Shown: positions 34,797 to 42,925 of the stretch, in pieces
How the letters are laid out: each line of letters starts with the position of its first letter
How positions within the stretch are numbered: position 1 is the first letter of the stretch
NCBI GenBank assembly: GCA_017449975.1
Contig: JAFSYK010000044.1
Span: 1-64,000, forward strand
From: Bacteroidales bacterium
Lineage (GTDB): Bacteria; Bacteroidota; Bacteroidia; Bacteroidales; P3
DNA: 64,000 bases
Reading direction: 5' to 3'
Made by a program: the position numbers and the translations under genes
The notes under the pieces: generated by a model
The model's database searches: none
What the model was told of the DNA's origin: nothing
Seen by the model: the letters and a program-made list of their open reading frames with translations, nothing else

Positions 34797-36137
34797 TTAG
34801 TTTTTAGTTTTTACTTTCTCAAAAAATTCCTCTGGGCGGGTGTGGATGAGGTATTCGGCGTCGTTGTAGATGGCCTGGTCGAGGTCGATGCCTTCGTTGG
34901 CGGCTTTCTCGCGCAGATAGCCCAGCCAGTGCTCGTCGGCGCGGATGTTGTCGCTGATGCTGTCGCGCACCGCCGCGATCTCCTCGTCGCTGTAGTTCAG
35001 CGCCAGCAGCGCGTTGACGATAAAGCCGTTGCCGAGGTCGTAGAGCTGACCGCTGCAGTAGATAAGCATGATGTAGTCGGCATCGTCGAGGGTCTGCCGC
35101 AGGTCGACTTGCGACACGTTGTCGTGCTCTGCGTCGAAGTAGATGGTGCTGTTGTAGAACCAGTAGTGGGCGTAGCGGAACAGCGAGTCGAGGGGGTAGT
35201 TGTAGCTGATGGTCCAGAAGAAGGAGTCGCCCACGGTAATCATCCCGGGCTTCTGTTGCGTTGCCTCTGCCGGCGCCAGCGTCACGTCGACATACTGGCA
35301 TCTCTTCTGCCGCGGTATGAAGGTGGTGTTGAGCAGCCGTCCCAGGTCGTCGTCGGGTTGCCGTGTCTTGTCGACGTAGGGTGTGCCGAGTTGCACGGGA
35401 CGGATGGCGGCGCCGCCCAGTCCTTGCATATAGCGCAGGATGGAGTCGAAGGCATAGGTGGCGGCGATATTGCTCCAGTGGGTGCCCAGCGGCATCATGA
35501 TGTCGTAGTCGACGCACTCCTTGAGTTGCAGAAACCAGCCGAGGATGTCGACATAGTTCACCCCGTAGCGGTCGAACAGCCGCGGATATTCGGGATAGGC
35601 GCGGGGCCCGAGCGGTCGTGTCAGGGTGTCGCGGGCGGGCAGGTGCTCGGGATAGAGGAAGTCTTTGCCCGGCGGTATGACGACGAACAGCGTGGTGCCG
35701 CGTTCCGCCAGCTGTCGCTGCAGCAGGGCGAGGCGCCGCGCCTCCAGGTCGAAACCGGCCAGCAGCTCCTCGGGCTTCTCCGTATACTTGTACATGCGGC
35801 TCTCGTAGTGGTCCTCCACAAAATAGCGTTCGTAGAGATAGCCGTCGCGCCCGATGATGAGTCCCTTGTTCGTCGTCCGGTGGAAGCCGCTGAAGACATA
35901 CTGGTTGTAGAGCCGTATCGCCGCCTCGTTGAAGCCGAAATGTCCACGGAGGTATTTCTCCATCTGCGGCTGCCAGCTGCCGTCGTGGAAGCCGCGTGCC
36001 GTAAGGCGCGGAGCCTCCTCCATCACCCAGATGCCACGTAGTCCGCGCATGGGGATAAAATGCCACACACCCTGCGCCATGGCGAGAAAGAGCACGGTGA
36101 GAGAGATGAGGCAAAGTGTGCGGTGGATGCGGTGCAT
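34797..36137 (-). CDS. AlgX/AlgJ-like SGNH acetyltransferase-type protein
   Basis: A 446-residue exported protein with one N-terminal membrane segment (about 8-25) and the SGNH-hydrolase pattern of AlgX/AlgJ: VVIPPGKDFLYPEHLP, PLGTHWSN (His) and ITVGDSFFW (GDS block with Ser). In alginate-type systems it passes acetyl groups to a polysaccharide in the periplasm, with the MBOAT protein supplying them. The MBOAT gene lies 4 nt upstream. Its last residues (KVKTKN) and stop codon fall within an AAAACTAAAA repeat. Confidence 0.87.
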   Translation of the reverse strand: MHRIHRTLCLISLTVLFLAMAQGVWHFIPMRGLRGIWVMEEAPRLTARGFHDGSWQPQMEKYLRGHFGFNEAAIRLYNQYVFSGFHRTTNKGLIIGRDGYLYERYFVEDHYESRMYKYTEKPEELLAGFDLEARRLALLQRQLAERGTTLFVVIPPGKDFLYPEHLPARDTLTRPLGPRAYPEYPRLFDRYGVNYVDILGWFLQLKECVDYDIMMPLGTHWSNIAATYAFDSILRYMQGLGGAAIRPVQLGTPYVDKTRQPDDDLGRLLNTTFIPRQKRCQYVDVTLAPAEATQQKPGMITVGDSFFWTISYNYPLDSLFRYAHYWFYNSTIYFDAEHDNVSQVDLRQTLDDADYIMLIYCSGQLYDLGNGFIVNALLALNYSDEEIAAVRDSISDNIRADEHWLGYLREKAANEGIDLDQAIYNDAEYLIHTRPEEFFEKVKTKN

Positions 36138-36141
36138 GGTG

Positions 36142-37662
36142 TCAGAATCTGAAATAGATGAAGGGGCTGAAATCGGTGGCGGCGAGGGCGCCCACGCAGA
36201 GGAAGAACAGCAGTCCTGCCGCGACCCACACGGCGATGTGCTGGCGCGGACTGTAGTCGGTATAGTAGACCCATTGCTGCAGCTTGCGACCCCAGGGGAC
36301 GAGTGTCACGAAGGCGAAGCAGAGCGCGGCGATGAGGGTGACAATAAATTGAGAATTGAGAATTGAGAATTGAGAATGGGTCTGTGTTGGGGTGAAATCG
36401 AACGCGAAGAGGCGGGTGAGGAAGGTCCAGCAGTCGCCCAGGTTCTCGATGCGGAACAGCGCCCAGCCCACCATGACCACGAGGAAGGTGAGAAGAACCT
36501 TTATTAAATTGAGAAGTGAGAAGTGAGAATTGAGAATTGAGAACTGTGGTTGGCGGCCCTGTGGAGCCAATTGAAAATTGAAATTTTTATTCTTTTGGGG
36601 TTGGGGCGGTTGGTTCCAGCCGGTGAGGCGTTCCAGCACCAGAAAGAAGCCGTGGTAGGCGCCCCACAGCACGAAGTTCCAGCCGGCGCCGTGCCACAGG
36701 CCGCTGAGCAGGAAAACCACCCAGAGGTTGAGGTAGGTGCGCCAGACCCCTTTGCGGTTGCCGCCGAGGGGGATGTAGAGGTAGTTGCGCATAAAGGTGC
36801 CGAGGGTGATGTGCCAGCGGCGCCAGAACTCGGTGACGGAGGTAGAGATGTAGGGGTTGTCGAAGTTCTCGGGGAAGCGGAACCCCATGATGCGACCCAG
36901 ACCGATGGCCATGTCGCTGTAGCCCGAGAAGTCGAAGTAGAGCTGCATGGTGTAGGCGGCTATCGTCACCCATGCCGTGCCGCTGTCCAGCGTCGCCAGG
37001 TCGCCGCCCAGCACCACGTCCACGGTGCGGCCGATGACGTCGGCGACGAGCACCTTCTTCGACAGACCGATGACGAAGCGGTAGAAGCCCTGCAGGCACT
37101 CGTCCCAGCGCAGCCGTCGCCGGGCGGAGATCTGGTCGGCAATCTCGTTGTAGCGCACTATGGGTCCCGCTATCAGCTGCGGGAACATGATGATGTAGAC
37201 CACATAGTCCGTCAGCCTCTCCATGGGTCGGTTGACTCCGCGGTAGGTGTCGATGACATAGGTCACCGACTGGAAGGTGAAGAAACTGATGCCGATGGGC
37301 AGCAGCACATGGGTCCAGCTCATCGTGCCCAGGCCGAGTGCCGTCAGCATGGCGTTGACGTTGTCAACAAAGAAATTGGCGTATTTGAAGTAGGCCAGCA
37401 GTCCCAGACTCACCGTCAGCGCCGCCGCGCACCACAGCCGTTTGGCGGTGACGGTGCGGGCTTTTTCCATTGCCCGCACGAGGTAGAAATTGGCGACGGT
37501 CGAGGCCAGCAGCGTCAGCACGAAGTCCGGCGCACCCCAGGCGTAGAACACAATCGAGGCGACCAGCAGCACGACATTGCGCCACCGTTCCCGCACAAGG
37601 AAGTAGACCAGCAGGAACACTGGCAGGAAATACAACAGGAATATGTGACTGCTGAAAACCAC
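36142..37662 (-). CDS. MBOAT family O-acyltransferase (AlgI-like)
   Basis: A 506-residue polytopic membrane protein with the MBOAT pattern: WNFVLWGAYHGF with the conserved His, LLPIGISFFTFQSVTYVID, FWRRWHITLGTFMRNYLYIPLGG. It moves acetyl groups across the inner membrane for polysaccharide O-acetylation with the AlgX-like partner. Two in-frame repeat blocks add SQFSILNSQF near residue 430 and QPQFSILNSHFSLLN near 380, the latter next to a small REP-like element. Both lie between membrane segments, where insertions are probably tolerated. Confidence 0.92.
   Translation of the reverse strand: MVFSSHIFLLYFLPVFLLVYFLVRERWRNVVLLVASIVFYAWGAPDFVLTLLASTVANFYLVRAMEKARTVTAKRLWCAAALTVSLGLLAYFKYANFFVDNVNAMLTALGLGTMSWTHVLLPIGISFFTFQSVTYVIDTYRGVNRPMERLTDYVVYIIMFPQLIAGPIVRYNEIADQISARRRLRWDECLQGFYRFVIGLSKKVLVADVIGRTVDVVLGGDLATLDSGTAWVTIAAYTMQLYFDFSGYSDMAIGLGRIMGFRFPENFDNPYISTSVTEFWRRWHITLGTFMRNYLYIPLGGNRKGVWRTYLNLWVVFLLSGLWHGAGWNFVLWGAYHGFFLVLERLTGWNQPPQPQKNKNFNFQLAPQGRQPQFSILNSHFSLLNLIKVLLTFLVVMVGWALFRIENLGDCWTFLTRLFAFDFTPTQTHSQFSILNSQFIVTLIAALCFAFVTLVPWGRKLQQWVYYTDYSPRQHIAVWVAAGLLFFLCVGALAATDFSPFIYFRF
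36346..36377 (-). repeat. In-frame 7-bp repeat (aattgag x4)
   Basis: Tandem aattgag units inside the MBOAT gene, in frame; the same unit lies between genes at 59042-59060 and 61372-61402. Confidence 0.9.
36505..36590 (-). repeat. In-frame aattgag block plus REP-like element
   Basis: Units of aattgag/aagtgag (36505-36545) are followed by GGCGGCCCTGTGGAGCC (36552-36568) and aattgaaaattgaaat. The REP-like element recurs at 42852-42868. Confidence 0.85.
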
Positions 37663-37663
37663 T

Positions 37664-37692
37664 TTTTAGTTTTTAGCTTTTACTTTTTAATT
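37664..37692. repeat. Period-7 spacer (gttttta/cttttta units)
   Basis: It fills the gap between the membrane protein and the MBOAT gene and contains the membrane protein's stop codon. Confidence 0.75.
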
Positions 37693-38905
37693 TAATACTC
37701 TCCCAGTCCACCAGGCTGGCGGCGGCGAAGAGCAGCCCCAGGATGGTGACGGCGAGGATGCGGTAGGTGAACCAGAAATGAAGCCCCGAATGGTTGGCCA
37801 GAGCCATGAACCAGACGAGGGGTGCCAGTGCTACGACAAAGCAGGTCAGCGCCTGTCGCCAGCCTTTGCGGTTGAAGTGACGCACTGCCAGTACGACCAA
37901 CACGACCAGCGCCACTGTGGCGTAGAACCACGGCACCTGCTCCAGGTTGCGTGTCATGGCCTCCCAGCGGTCGAACTGTTCGACAGAGGCACGCAACGCC
38001 ACCTGTCCGGTGGCGTCGGCAAAGACATCGAACGAGGTGGTCACGGTGGCCAGCAGCCATTTGGCAGCCCAGGTGGCGCCATAGCCGACGACCCAGATGA
38101 GGGAGTGTAAAATTGAGGATTTGTGCGTCTCACATATACCATCATCCACCTTTTCTCTTGAAACCAGCCACACCAGCAGGGGGATGCCCCAGGTGAGCAG
38201 GGGACAGGTGAGCAGGTCGAAGTAAGCGGTCAGCGAGCCCATCACCAAGAAGAACGGCAGCAGCTGTCGCGGTTCCCGCACACGGTACAGCACCCACAGT
38301 GTTCCTGCCAGGGCCAGCAGCAGGGTGGTGAAAAACTGGATGGAGTGCTGCATGATGAAGAGGTTGACGGAGGCCAGGGCGAGCGCGTAAACCACCGCTG
38401 CCCAGGTGCCAATGCGGCGTGCCATGAGGACGAGTGCCCATGCCAGCAGCAGCGACGACAGCAGGTAGAAAAAGGTGCGCAGCGCCAAGTAGTCGTTGAT
38501 GTAGAGCAGCGCGCGCATGAGGAATGTGCTGCCGTGCCAATAGCGGGGGTAGCATAGCTCTTGTAGCGGCTGGTCGCCGTCGACCATAAGCCGCAGGTTT
38601 GCGCACTCTTCTCCGCCGCTAACCTGTCGCGGCACCAGCATCGTGCGCTGCCACAGGTTCTGCTCCGTCCGTCCGTTGGTCAGCGCCTGGTTGACAATCA
38701 GTGCGTCGGTGAAGTTGTCCATGTAGTAGGTGGACTTGTAGAGGAAGGCAAACCAGAAATCGGACTGGAGGTCGTGTTGGTCGACGGTTTCTTTCACATG
38801 CTCCTCCACTGGCGCCTGGGGCAGCAGGGAGGTGGCCAGCCCGAAAAGCAGATAGCAGGCGATTAAAACTAAAAAGTAAAAACTAAAAACTAAAAATCTT
38901 TTCAT
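37673..38905 (-). CDS. Polytopic membrane protein, unknown (glycan-cluster neighbour)
   Basis: About 410 residues with around ten hydrophobic segments and a large periplasmic loop after the first (about residues 30-110, with YKSTYYMDNFTDALIVNQAL). The layout resembles membrane glycosyltransferases of the GT-C type, but no signature confirms it. The start is set at MKRFLVFSFYF; seven codons upstream in the frame are made of aaacatt repeats. The first helix (FLVFSFYFLVLIA) and the last residues (KLKSKS) are both encoded by AAACTAAAA-type repeats. It lies between GT2 and MBOAT genes. Confidence 0.78.
   Translation of the reverse strand: MKRFLVFSFYFLVLIACYLLFGLATSLLPQAPVEEHVKETVDQHDLQSDFWFAFLYKSTYYMDNFTDALIVNQALTNGRTEQNLWQRTMLVPRQVSGGEECANLRLMVDGDQPLQELCYPRYWHGSTFLMRALLYINDYLALRTFFYLLSSLLLAWALVLMARRIGTWAAVVYALALASVNLFIMQHSIQFFTTLLLALAGTLWVLYRVREPRQLLPFFLVMGSLTAYFDLLTCPLLTWGIPLLVWLVSREKVDDGICETHKSSILHSLIWVVGYGATWAAKWLLATVTTSFDVFADATGQVALRASVEQFDRWEAMTRNLEQVPWFYATVALVVLVVLAVRHFNRKGWRQALTCFVVALAPLVWFMALANHSGLHFWFTYRILAVTILGLLFAAASLVDWESIKLKSKS
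38862..38899 (-). repeat. Repeat forming first membrane helix
   Basis: Tandem aaaaact/aaaaagt units encode RFLVFSFYFLVL. Same units as 34731-34759. Confidence 0.85.
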
Positions 38906-38917
38906 GGCCGGAAACAC

Positions 38918-38948
38918 ATTAAACATTAAACGTTAAACATTAAACGTA
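38918..38948. repeat. Period-7 spacer (aaacatt/aaacgtt)
   Basis: Four units of ttaaacat/ttaaacgt lie between the GT2 and membrane protein genes. The family recurs at 40099-40133. Confidence 0.85.
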
Positions 38949-38951
38949 TGC

Positions 38952-39887
38952 TCAGTTTCCCTCCGCGTAGCGGAGAAGGGCGAGTTCATAGCTCTTCCTA
39001 TCTTTGGTGACGATGACGTCGAGACAGAGTCCCACCGCCACCGCCAGCAGGGCGGCCAGCAGCAGGAACATGGCGACGATGAGGGTCGGGAAGCGCGGCA
39101 CCAGTCCCGTCTGGAAATACTCCACCAGCACGGGCAGTAGCATGCCGACGCCCAGCACGGCCAGCAACACGGCCAGCCAGCCGAAGAAACGCATGGGACG
39201 GTATTCTTTGAAAAGGGTGACGATGGTCATCAGCACCTTCCAGCCATCCTTGAAGGTGTTGAGTTTGGAGACACTGCCGGCGGGCCGGTCACGGTAGTCC
39301 ACAGGCACCTCTTTCAGCCGGAAACGCTTGTCGAGGGCGTGGATGGTCATCTCCGTCTCTATCTCAAACTGGCCGCTCATGACGGGGAACAGCTTGACGA
39401 AGCGACGGCTGAAAGCGCGGTAGCCGGTCATGATGTCTTTCACCTCGGTGTGCCACAGTCGGCAGATGAGGCTGCGCACCAGCCGGTTGCCGCTGTTGTG
39501 GAACGGACGTTTGTTCTGTTGGAAGTAGGTCGACGACAGCCGGTCGCCGATGACCATGTCCACCTGCTCGTCGCGCACCGCCTCCACCATGGCCGTTGCG
39601 TGGTGGGCAGGGTAGGTGTCGTCGCCGTCCACCATGAGGTAGCAGTCGGCCTCCACCTCGCGGAACATGCGACGGATGACGTGCCCCTTGCCTTGCTCGT
39701 GCTCGTGGCGCACAACGGCGCCGGCCTTGGCGGCCAGCAGGGCGGTGCGGTCGGTGGAGTTGTTGTCGTAGACATAGATGTCGGCGTCGGGCAGCACCTC
39801 ACGGAAATCGCGCACCACCTTGCCGATGGTCTTCTCTTCGTTGAAGCAGGGTATCAGCACAGCAGTGCGATAGATTTTCGTCTCCAT
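38952..39887 (-). CDS. GT2 family glycosyltransferase with C-terminal membrane helices
   Basis: A 311-residue enzyme with an N-terminal GT2 domain (VLIPCFNEEKTIGKVVRDF, VYDNNSTDRT, DGDDTYPAHHA, IGDRLSSTYF, DIMTGYRAFSRRFV) and two membrane helices near 240-290. It resembles enzymes that load sugars onto polyprenyl phosphate or extend a surface glycan. With the membrane protein and the O-acetylation pair downstream, it suggests a small surface-polysaccharide group. Confidence 0.9.
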   Translation of the reverse strand: METKIYRTAVLIPCFNEEKTIGKVVRDFREVLPDADIYVYDNNSTDRTALLAAKAGAVVRHEHEQGKGHVIRRMFREVEADCYLMVDGDDTYPAHHATAMVEAVRDEQVDMVIGDRLSSTYFQQNKRPFHNSGNRLVRSLICRLWHTEVKDIMTGYRAFSRRFVKLFPVMSGQFEIETEMTIHALDKRFRLKEVPVDYRDRPAGSVSKLNTFKDGWKVLMTIVTLFKEYRPMRFFGWLAVLLAVLGVGMLLPVLVEYFQTGLVPRFPTLIVAMFLLLAALLAVAVGLCLDVIVTKDRKSYELALLRYAEGN

Positions 39888-40132
39888 TAAACCTGATACT
39901 ATTTTGGTAGTTAATGTAGTTAAGGTAGTTAAAGTAGTTAAGGTGGTTAAAGTTAGTTAAAGGACAAATGACTAATAACTTCTTAGTTCTTAACTCTTAC
40001 TTCTTACTTCCCCTAACTGCTAACCGCTTTTTAGATTTTAGTTTTTACTTTTTAGTTTAAAACCTACCCCTTTAACCTTTTGAACCCCTTAACCCCTTTA
40101 AACGTTAAACCTTAAACGTTAAACGATAAACA
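39888..40132. repeat. Gene-free spacer built of four repeat families
   Basis: In order: gtagttaag units (39909-39962), tcttacttctta units (39978-40005), gtttttactttttag units (40028-40060), then ccctttaac and aaacgtt units (40065-40133). No ORF is convincing. Confidence 0.8.
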
Positions 40133-40609
40133 TCAGTATATCTCTTGTATCGTTTGGCTGATGCCGTTGAAGACGATGGTGTCGCCTATCTTGTGACCTT
40201 TCAGCGCCAGGTAGATGGGGGTCTGGGCGCTGATGGCAAAGTAGGTCTCCTGCGGCTGGCTCAGCGGCGCCTGGTGCGGCACCAGGAATTTGCCGGCGCC
40301 GATGCTGAGGAAAAACCGTTGCTTATCGGTCTCGACGATGGCGCCGTGGTCGGCGCTGTCGTGGGGTGCCTGCTGCAGCAGTTCGCGCAGCACACGGATG
40401 CTGGCGTTGGCGTTGGCGAGCTGTTTGGCGTACATGTCGCGCGACCGCATCAATTTGGTGCGGTAGCTGTCGTAGCGGTCCACGTTGGCGCCGTAGTCGT
40501 TGCTCTGCTGCTGCGCCGAGTCCATCTCCTGCTTGGCAATAGACGCAATCTGCTCCTGCTGGCTAAGGCAGGAGCAGATCACTTGTTGGCGTTTTTCGTC
40601 TCTATTCAT
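40133..40609 (-). CDS. GreA/GreB-like C-terminal domain protein
   Basis: A 158-residue protein with a coiled-coil start (about 20-80) and a C-terminal part resembling the GreA/GreB FKBP-like domain (FFLSIGAGKF, then YFAISAQTPIYLALKGHKIGDTIVFNG). Transcript-cleavage factors of this type bind RNA polymerase in the secondary channel. The N-terminal coiled coil is less standard than in true GreA, so it may be an anti-cleavage or regulatory relative. It stands next to an aminotransferase, probably unrelated in function. Confidence 0.75.
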   Translation of the reverse strand: MNRDEKRQQVICSCLSQQEQIASIAKQEMDSAQQQSNDYGANVDRYDSYRTKLMRSRDMYAKQLANANASIRVLRELLQQAPHDSADHGAIVETDKQRFFLSIGAGKFLVPHQAPLSQPQETYFAISAQTPIYLALKGHKIGDTIVFNGISQTIQEIY

Positions 40610-40662
40610 AATCTAGGTTTTCTAGATTATCTAGATTGTCCAGATATCCTGGATTTGGATTA
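40610..40662. repeat. tctagatt spacer
   Basis: Near-repeats of tctagatta and tctagattg with ccagatatcctgg, between the GreA-like and aminotransferase genes. Confidence 0.7.
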
Positions 40663-41877
40663 TCGGGTTCTACCGGGATAAACCTTCAAGGCCTCTTCGA
40701 GGCACTTGATGGCGGCTTTCAGGTCGTCGATGCAGATGCAGTAGGTGATACGGGCCTGATGACGTCCGCGCTCGGGGTCGACATAGAAGCCGGTGGCGGG
40801 AGCCAGCATGACGGTGGCACCGTTGTGGCTGAAGTCTGTCAGCAGCCACTGGCAGAACTTGTCGCTGTCGTCCACGGGCAGGTCGATGACGGTGTAGAAG
40901 GCACCCTTGGGCATGGGGCAGAAGCAGCCGGGAATCTTGTTGATGCCCTCGACCACCACGTTGCGGCGTGCCACATATTCAGCCTGCACCTTGTCGAAAT
41001 ACTCCTGCGGCGTGTTGACGGCGGCCTCGGCGAAGATCTGGCCGAAGCTGGGGGGCGACAGACGGGCCTGTGCCAGACGCATGGCGATGGCGTAGACCTC
41101 GCTGTTGCGGGTCACGAGGCATCCCACACGGGCACCGCAAGCGCTGTAGCGTTTCGACACCGAGTCAAACAGGATGGTGTTGCGCTCCAGACCCTCGAGT
41201 TGCATGACGCTGAAGTGCTTGGCACCGTCGTAGCAGAACTCGCGGTACACCTCGTCGGCAAAGAGGTAGAGGTCGTATTTCTTCACCAGACCGGCCACCT
41301 TCAGCAGCTCCTCATGGGTGTAGAGGTAACCCGTGGGGTTGTTGGGGTTGCAGATCATGATGGCCTTGGTGTGCGGCGTGATGGCCTTCTCGAAATCCTC
41401 GATGGGCGGCAGGGCGAAGCCCGTCTTGATGTCGCTGGGGATGGTGACAATCTTGGCGTCGCACAGCTTGGCGAAAGTGTTGTAGTTGGTGTAGTAGGGT
41501 TCGGGGATGATGATTTCGTCGCCGGGGTTGAGGCAGACGGTGAAAGCCATCTGCAGCGCTTCGCTGCCGCCGGTGGTGACGAGCACCTGGTTGGGCGTCA
41601 CGTCGATGCCGTGCTTGTGGTAGTAGTTGCACAGGGCGCGACGATAGCTCATGATACCGGCCGAGTGGCTGTATTCCAGCACACCGTTGCTCTCCGGAAG
41701 TTCGCGGGCGGTCTCGGCGAGGGCGGCCAGTGCGCCTTTGGGCGTTTCGATATCGGGTTGTCCAATGTTGAGGTGGTATACATGTACGCCGCGTTCTTTG
41801 GCGGCATCGGCGAAGGGCACCAGTTTGCGGATGGCCGACTGGGGCAGCTCCATACCTTTATTGGAAATCTTGGGCAT
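40660..41877 (-). CDS. Class I/II PLP-dependent aminotransferase
   Basis: A 405-residue aminotransferase of fold type I. Conserved parts: HLNIGQPDIETP, VTTGGSEALQMAF, NPNNPTGYLY, and the PLP lysine in SVSKRYSACGARVG. It is probably an aspartate- or aromatic-type aminotransferase. Exact substrate cannot be read from sequence. Its end overlaps the neighbouring repeat spacer. Confidence 0.92.
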   Translation of the reverse strand: MPKISNKGMELPQSAIRKLVPFADAAKERGVHVYHLNIGQPDIETPKGALAALAETARELPESNGVLEYSHSAGIMSYRRALCNYYHKHGIDVTPNQVLVTTGGSEALQMAFTVCLNPGDEIIIPEPYYTNYNTFAKLCDAKIVTIPSDIKTGFALPPIEDFEKAITPHTKAIMICNPNNPTGYLYTHEELLKVAGLVKKYDLYLFADEVYREFCYDGAKHFSVMQLEGLERNTILFDSVSKRYSACGARVGCLVTRNSEVYAIAMRLAQARLSPPSFGQIFAEAAVNTPQEYFDKVQAEYVARRNVVVEGINKIPGCFCPMPKGAFYTVIDLPVDDSDKFCQWLLTDFSHNGATVMLAPATGFYVDPERGRHQARITYCICIDDLKAAIKCLEEALKVYPGRTR

Positions 41878-41927
41878 AATATTGTACTTGTTAGTATTGT
41901 TTCAGTAAAAGGGTTCGGCGCGGTCGT

Positions 41928-42338
41928 TTATTCGGGTTTCTTGACGTTGCCTTTGATTTTCAGCTGTACACGGGGGTTGTTGACAGCGTTCGAGGTCACC
42001 GTGATGGATTTGGTGAAGCCGCCCACGTTGTTGGTGTTGTACTTCACATCGATGGTGCCTTGCTGGCCCGGCATCACGGGTTTCTGCGTCCAAGAAGGTG
42101 TGGTGCAGCCGCAGCTGGCGCGCACATTCGAGAGGATAAGCGGCTCGTTGCCGGTGTTGGTGAAGGTGAACTCGCACTTGCCGTCGGCGCCCTTCTCGAT
42201 GGTGCCGTAGTCATGAACGAGCGACACAAATTGGATTTTGGGACCGTTGTTGGTGTCCTGTACTGTGGTAACATCCTGTGCATGGACAAAGGCCGATGCA
42301 AACAGAGCAAAGATGCTCAAAATGAATAACTTTTTCAT
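41928..42338 (-). CDS. DUF1573 exported protein
   Basis: A 136-residue exported protein: signal peptide (MKKLFILSIFALFASAFVHA) and a DUF1573 domain with HDYGTIEKG, EFTFTNTGNEPLILSNV and SCGCTTPSW. DUF1573 is an Ig-like fold, common in Bacteroidetes, of unknown function. The start is at MKKLF; an open stretch upstream is repeat-like and has no signal. A TACCTTTG box lies at 42384-42391. Confidence 0.92.
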   Translation of the reverse strand: MKKLFILSIFALFASAFVHAQDVTTVQDTNNGPKIQFVSLVHDYGTIEKGADGKCEFTFTNTGNEPLILSNVRASCGCTTPSWTQKPVMPGQQGTIDVKYNTNNVGGFTKSITVTSNAVNNPRVQLKIKGNVKKPE

Positions 42339-42383
42339 GGTGAAAAGATTGATATTGTTTTGCGTTTTTAGGTTCTGAACTTG

Positions 42384-42391
42384 CAAAGGTA
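42384..42391 (-). promoter_or_regulatory. -7 box of the DUF1573 gene
   Basis: TACCTTTG on the minus strand, 45 nt from the start codon; no good -33 partner. Confidence 0.6.
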
Positions 42392-42518
42392 CTAAATAAT
42401 TTTTGTTTGATGCCAATACGTTGAGGTGTTGTTACGTTTTTTTGTGTTGGCAACGGTGGATTTATTGCAGTCGTTAAATTTATTTCTCTTCTTGCAGTTG
42501 CAATTTGGAAAAAAGATG

Positions 42519-42526
42519 TAACTTTG
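42519..42526 (+). promoter_or_regulatory. -7 box of the 2-oxoacid oxidoreductase operon
   Basis: TAACTTTG on the plus strand, 67 nt before the ferredoxin-subunit start. A weak TTG lies about 18 nt further upstream. Confidence 0.6.
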
Positions 42527-42593
42527 CAGTCTCACTGTTTTGGGTGAGCATCGAAATGCCGATTTTATTATTAATCACATAAAACTCAAATCT

Positions 42594-42812
42594 ATGGCTT
42601 TTAAAGGACAAATCGTAATCGATACCGAGCGCTGCAAAGGCTGCGGAGTCTGTGTACCCGTCTGCCCGATGAAGTGCATCGCGTTGTCGAAAAATGTAAA
42701 CGGCAAAGGTTACAACTACACCGAGACCGTGAACGACAGTTGCATTGGCTGCGCCAGCTGCGCAATGGTGTGCCCCGACGGCGTAATCTCTGTTTACAAG
42801 AAAAAAATCTAA
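42594..42812 (+). CDS. 2-oxoacid:ferredoxin oxidoreductase, ferredoxin-like (delta) subunit
   Basis: A 72-residue protein with two 4Fe-4S motifs, CKGCGVCVPVCP and CIGCASCAMVCP. It carries electrons from the catalytic subunits to ferredoxin. It is first in a four-gene plus-strand operon (delta, alpha, beta, gamma). The start at MAFKG is chosen because homologues begin just ahead of the first cluster. Confidence 0.94.
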   Translation: MAFKGQIVIDTERCKGCGVCVPVCPMKCIALSKNVNGKGYNYTETVNDSCIGCASCAMVCPDGVISVYKKKI

Positions 42813-42815
42813 ATT

Positions 42816-42915
42816 AGTGACAAGTGAATAGTGAATCGTGAAGTGAAAGTCGGCGCCCCTGTGGAGCCCAATGAGAAAGTCTCGTCACTAATCACCAATC
42901 ACTAATCACACAAAA
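42816..42915. repeat. Spacer with agtga/aatcac repeats and a REP-like element
   Basis: Units of agtgaatagtgaatcgtgaag precede GGCGCCCCTGTGGAGCC (42852-42868), then tcactaatcaccaatcactaatcac. It separates the delta and alpha subunit genes. Confidence 0.8.
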
Positions 42916-42925
42916 AGAACAAAGT

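Noticed and set aside
34773-36041. 422-codon plus frame over the AlgX-like gene
   Set aside because: Shadow; AlgX motifs GTHWSN and GDSFF are on minus.
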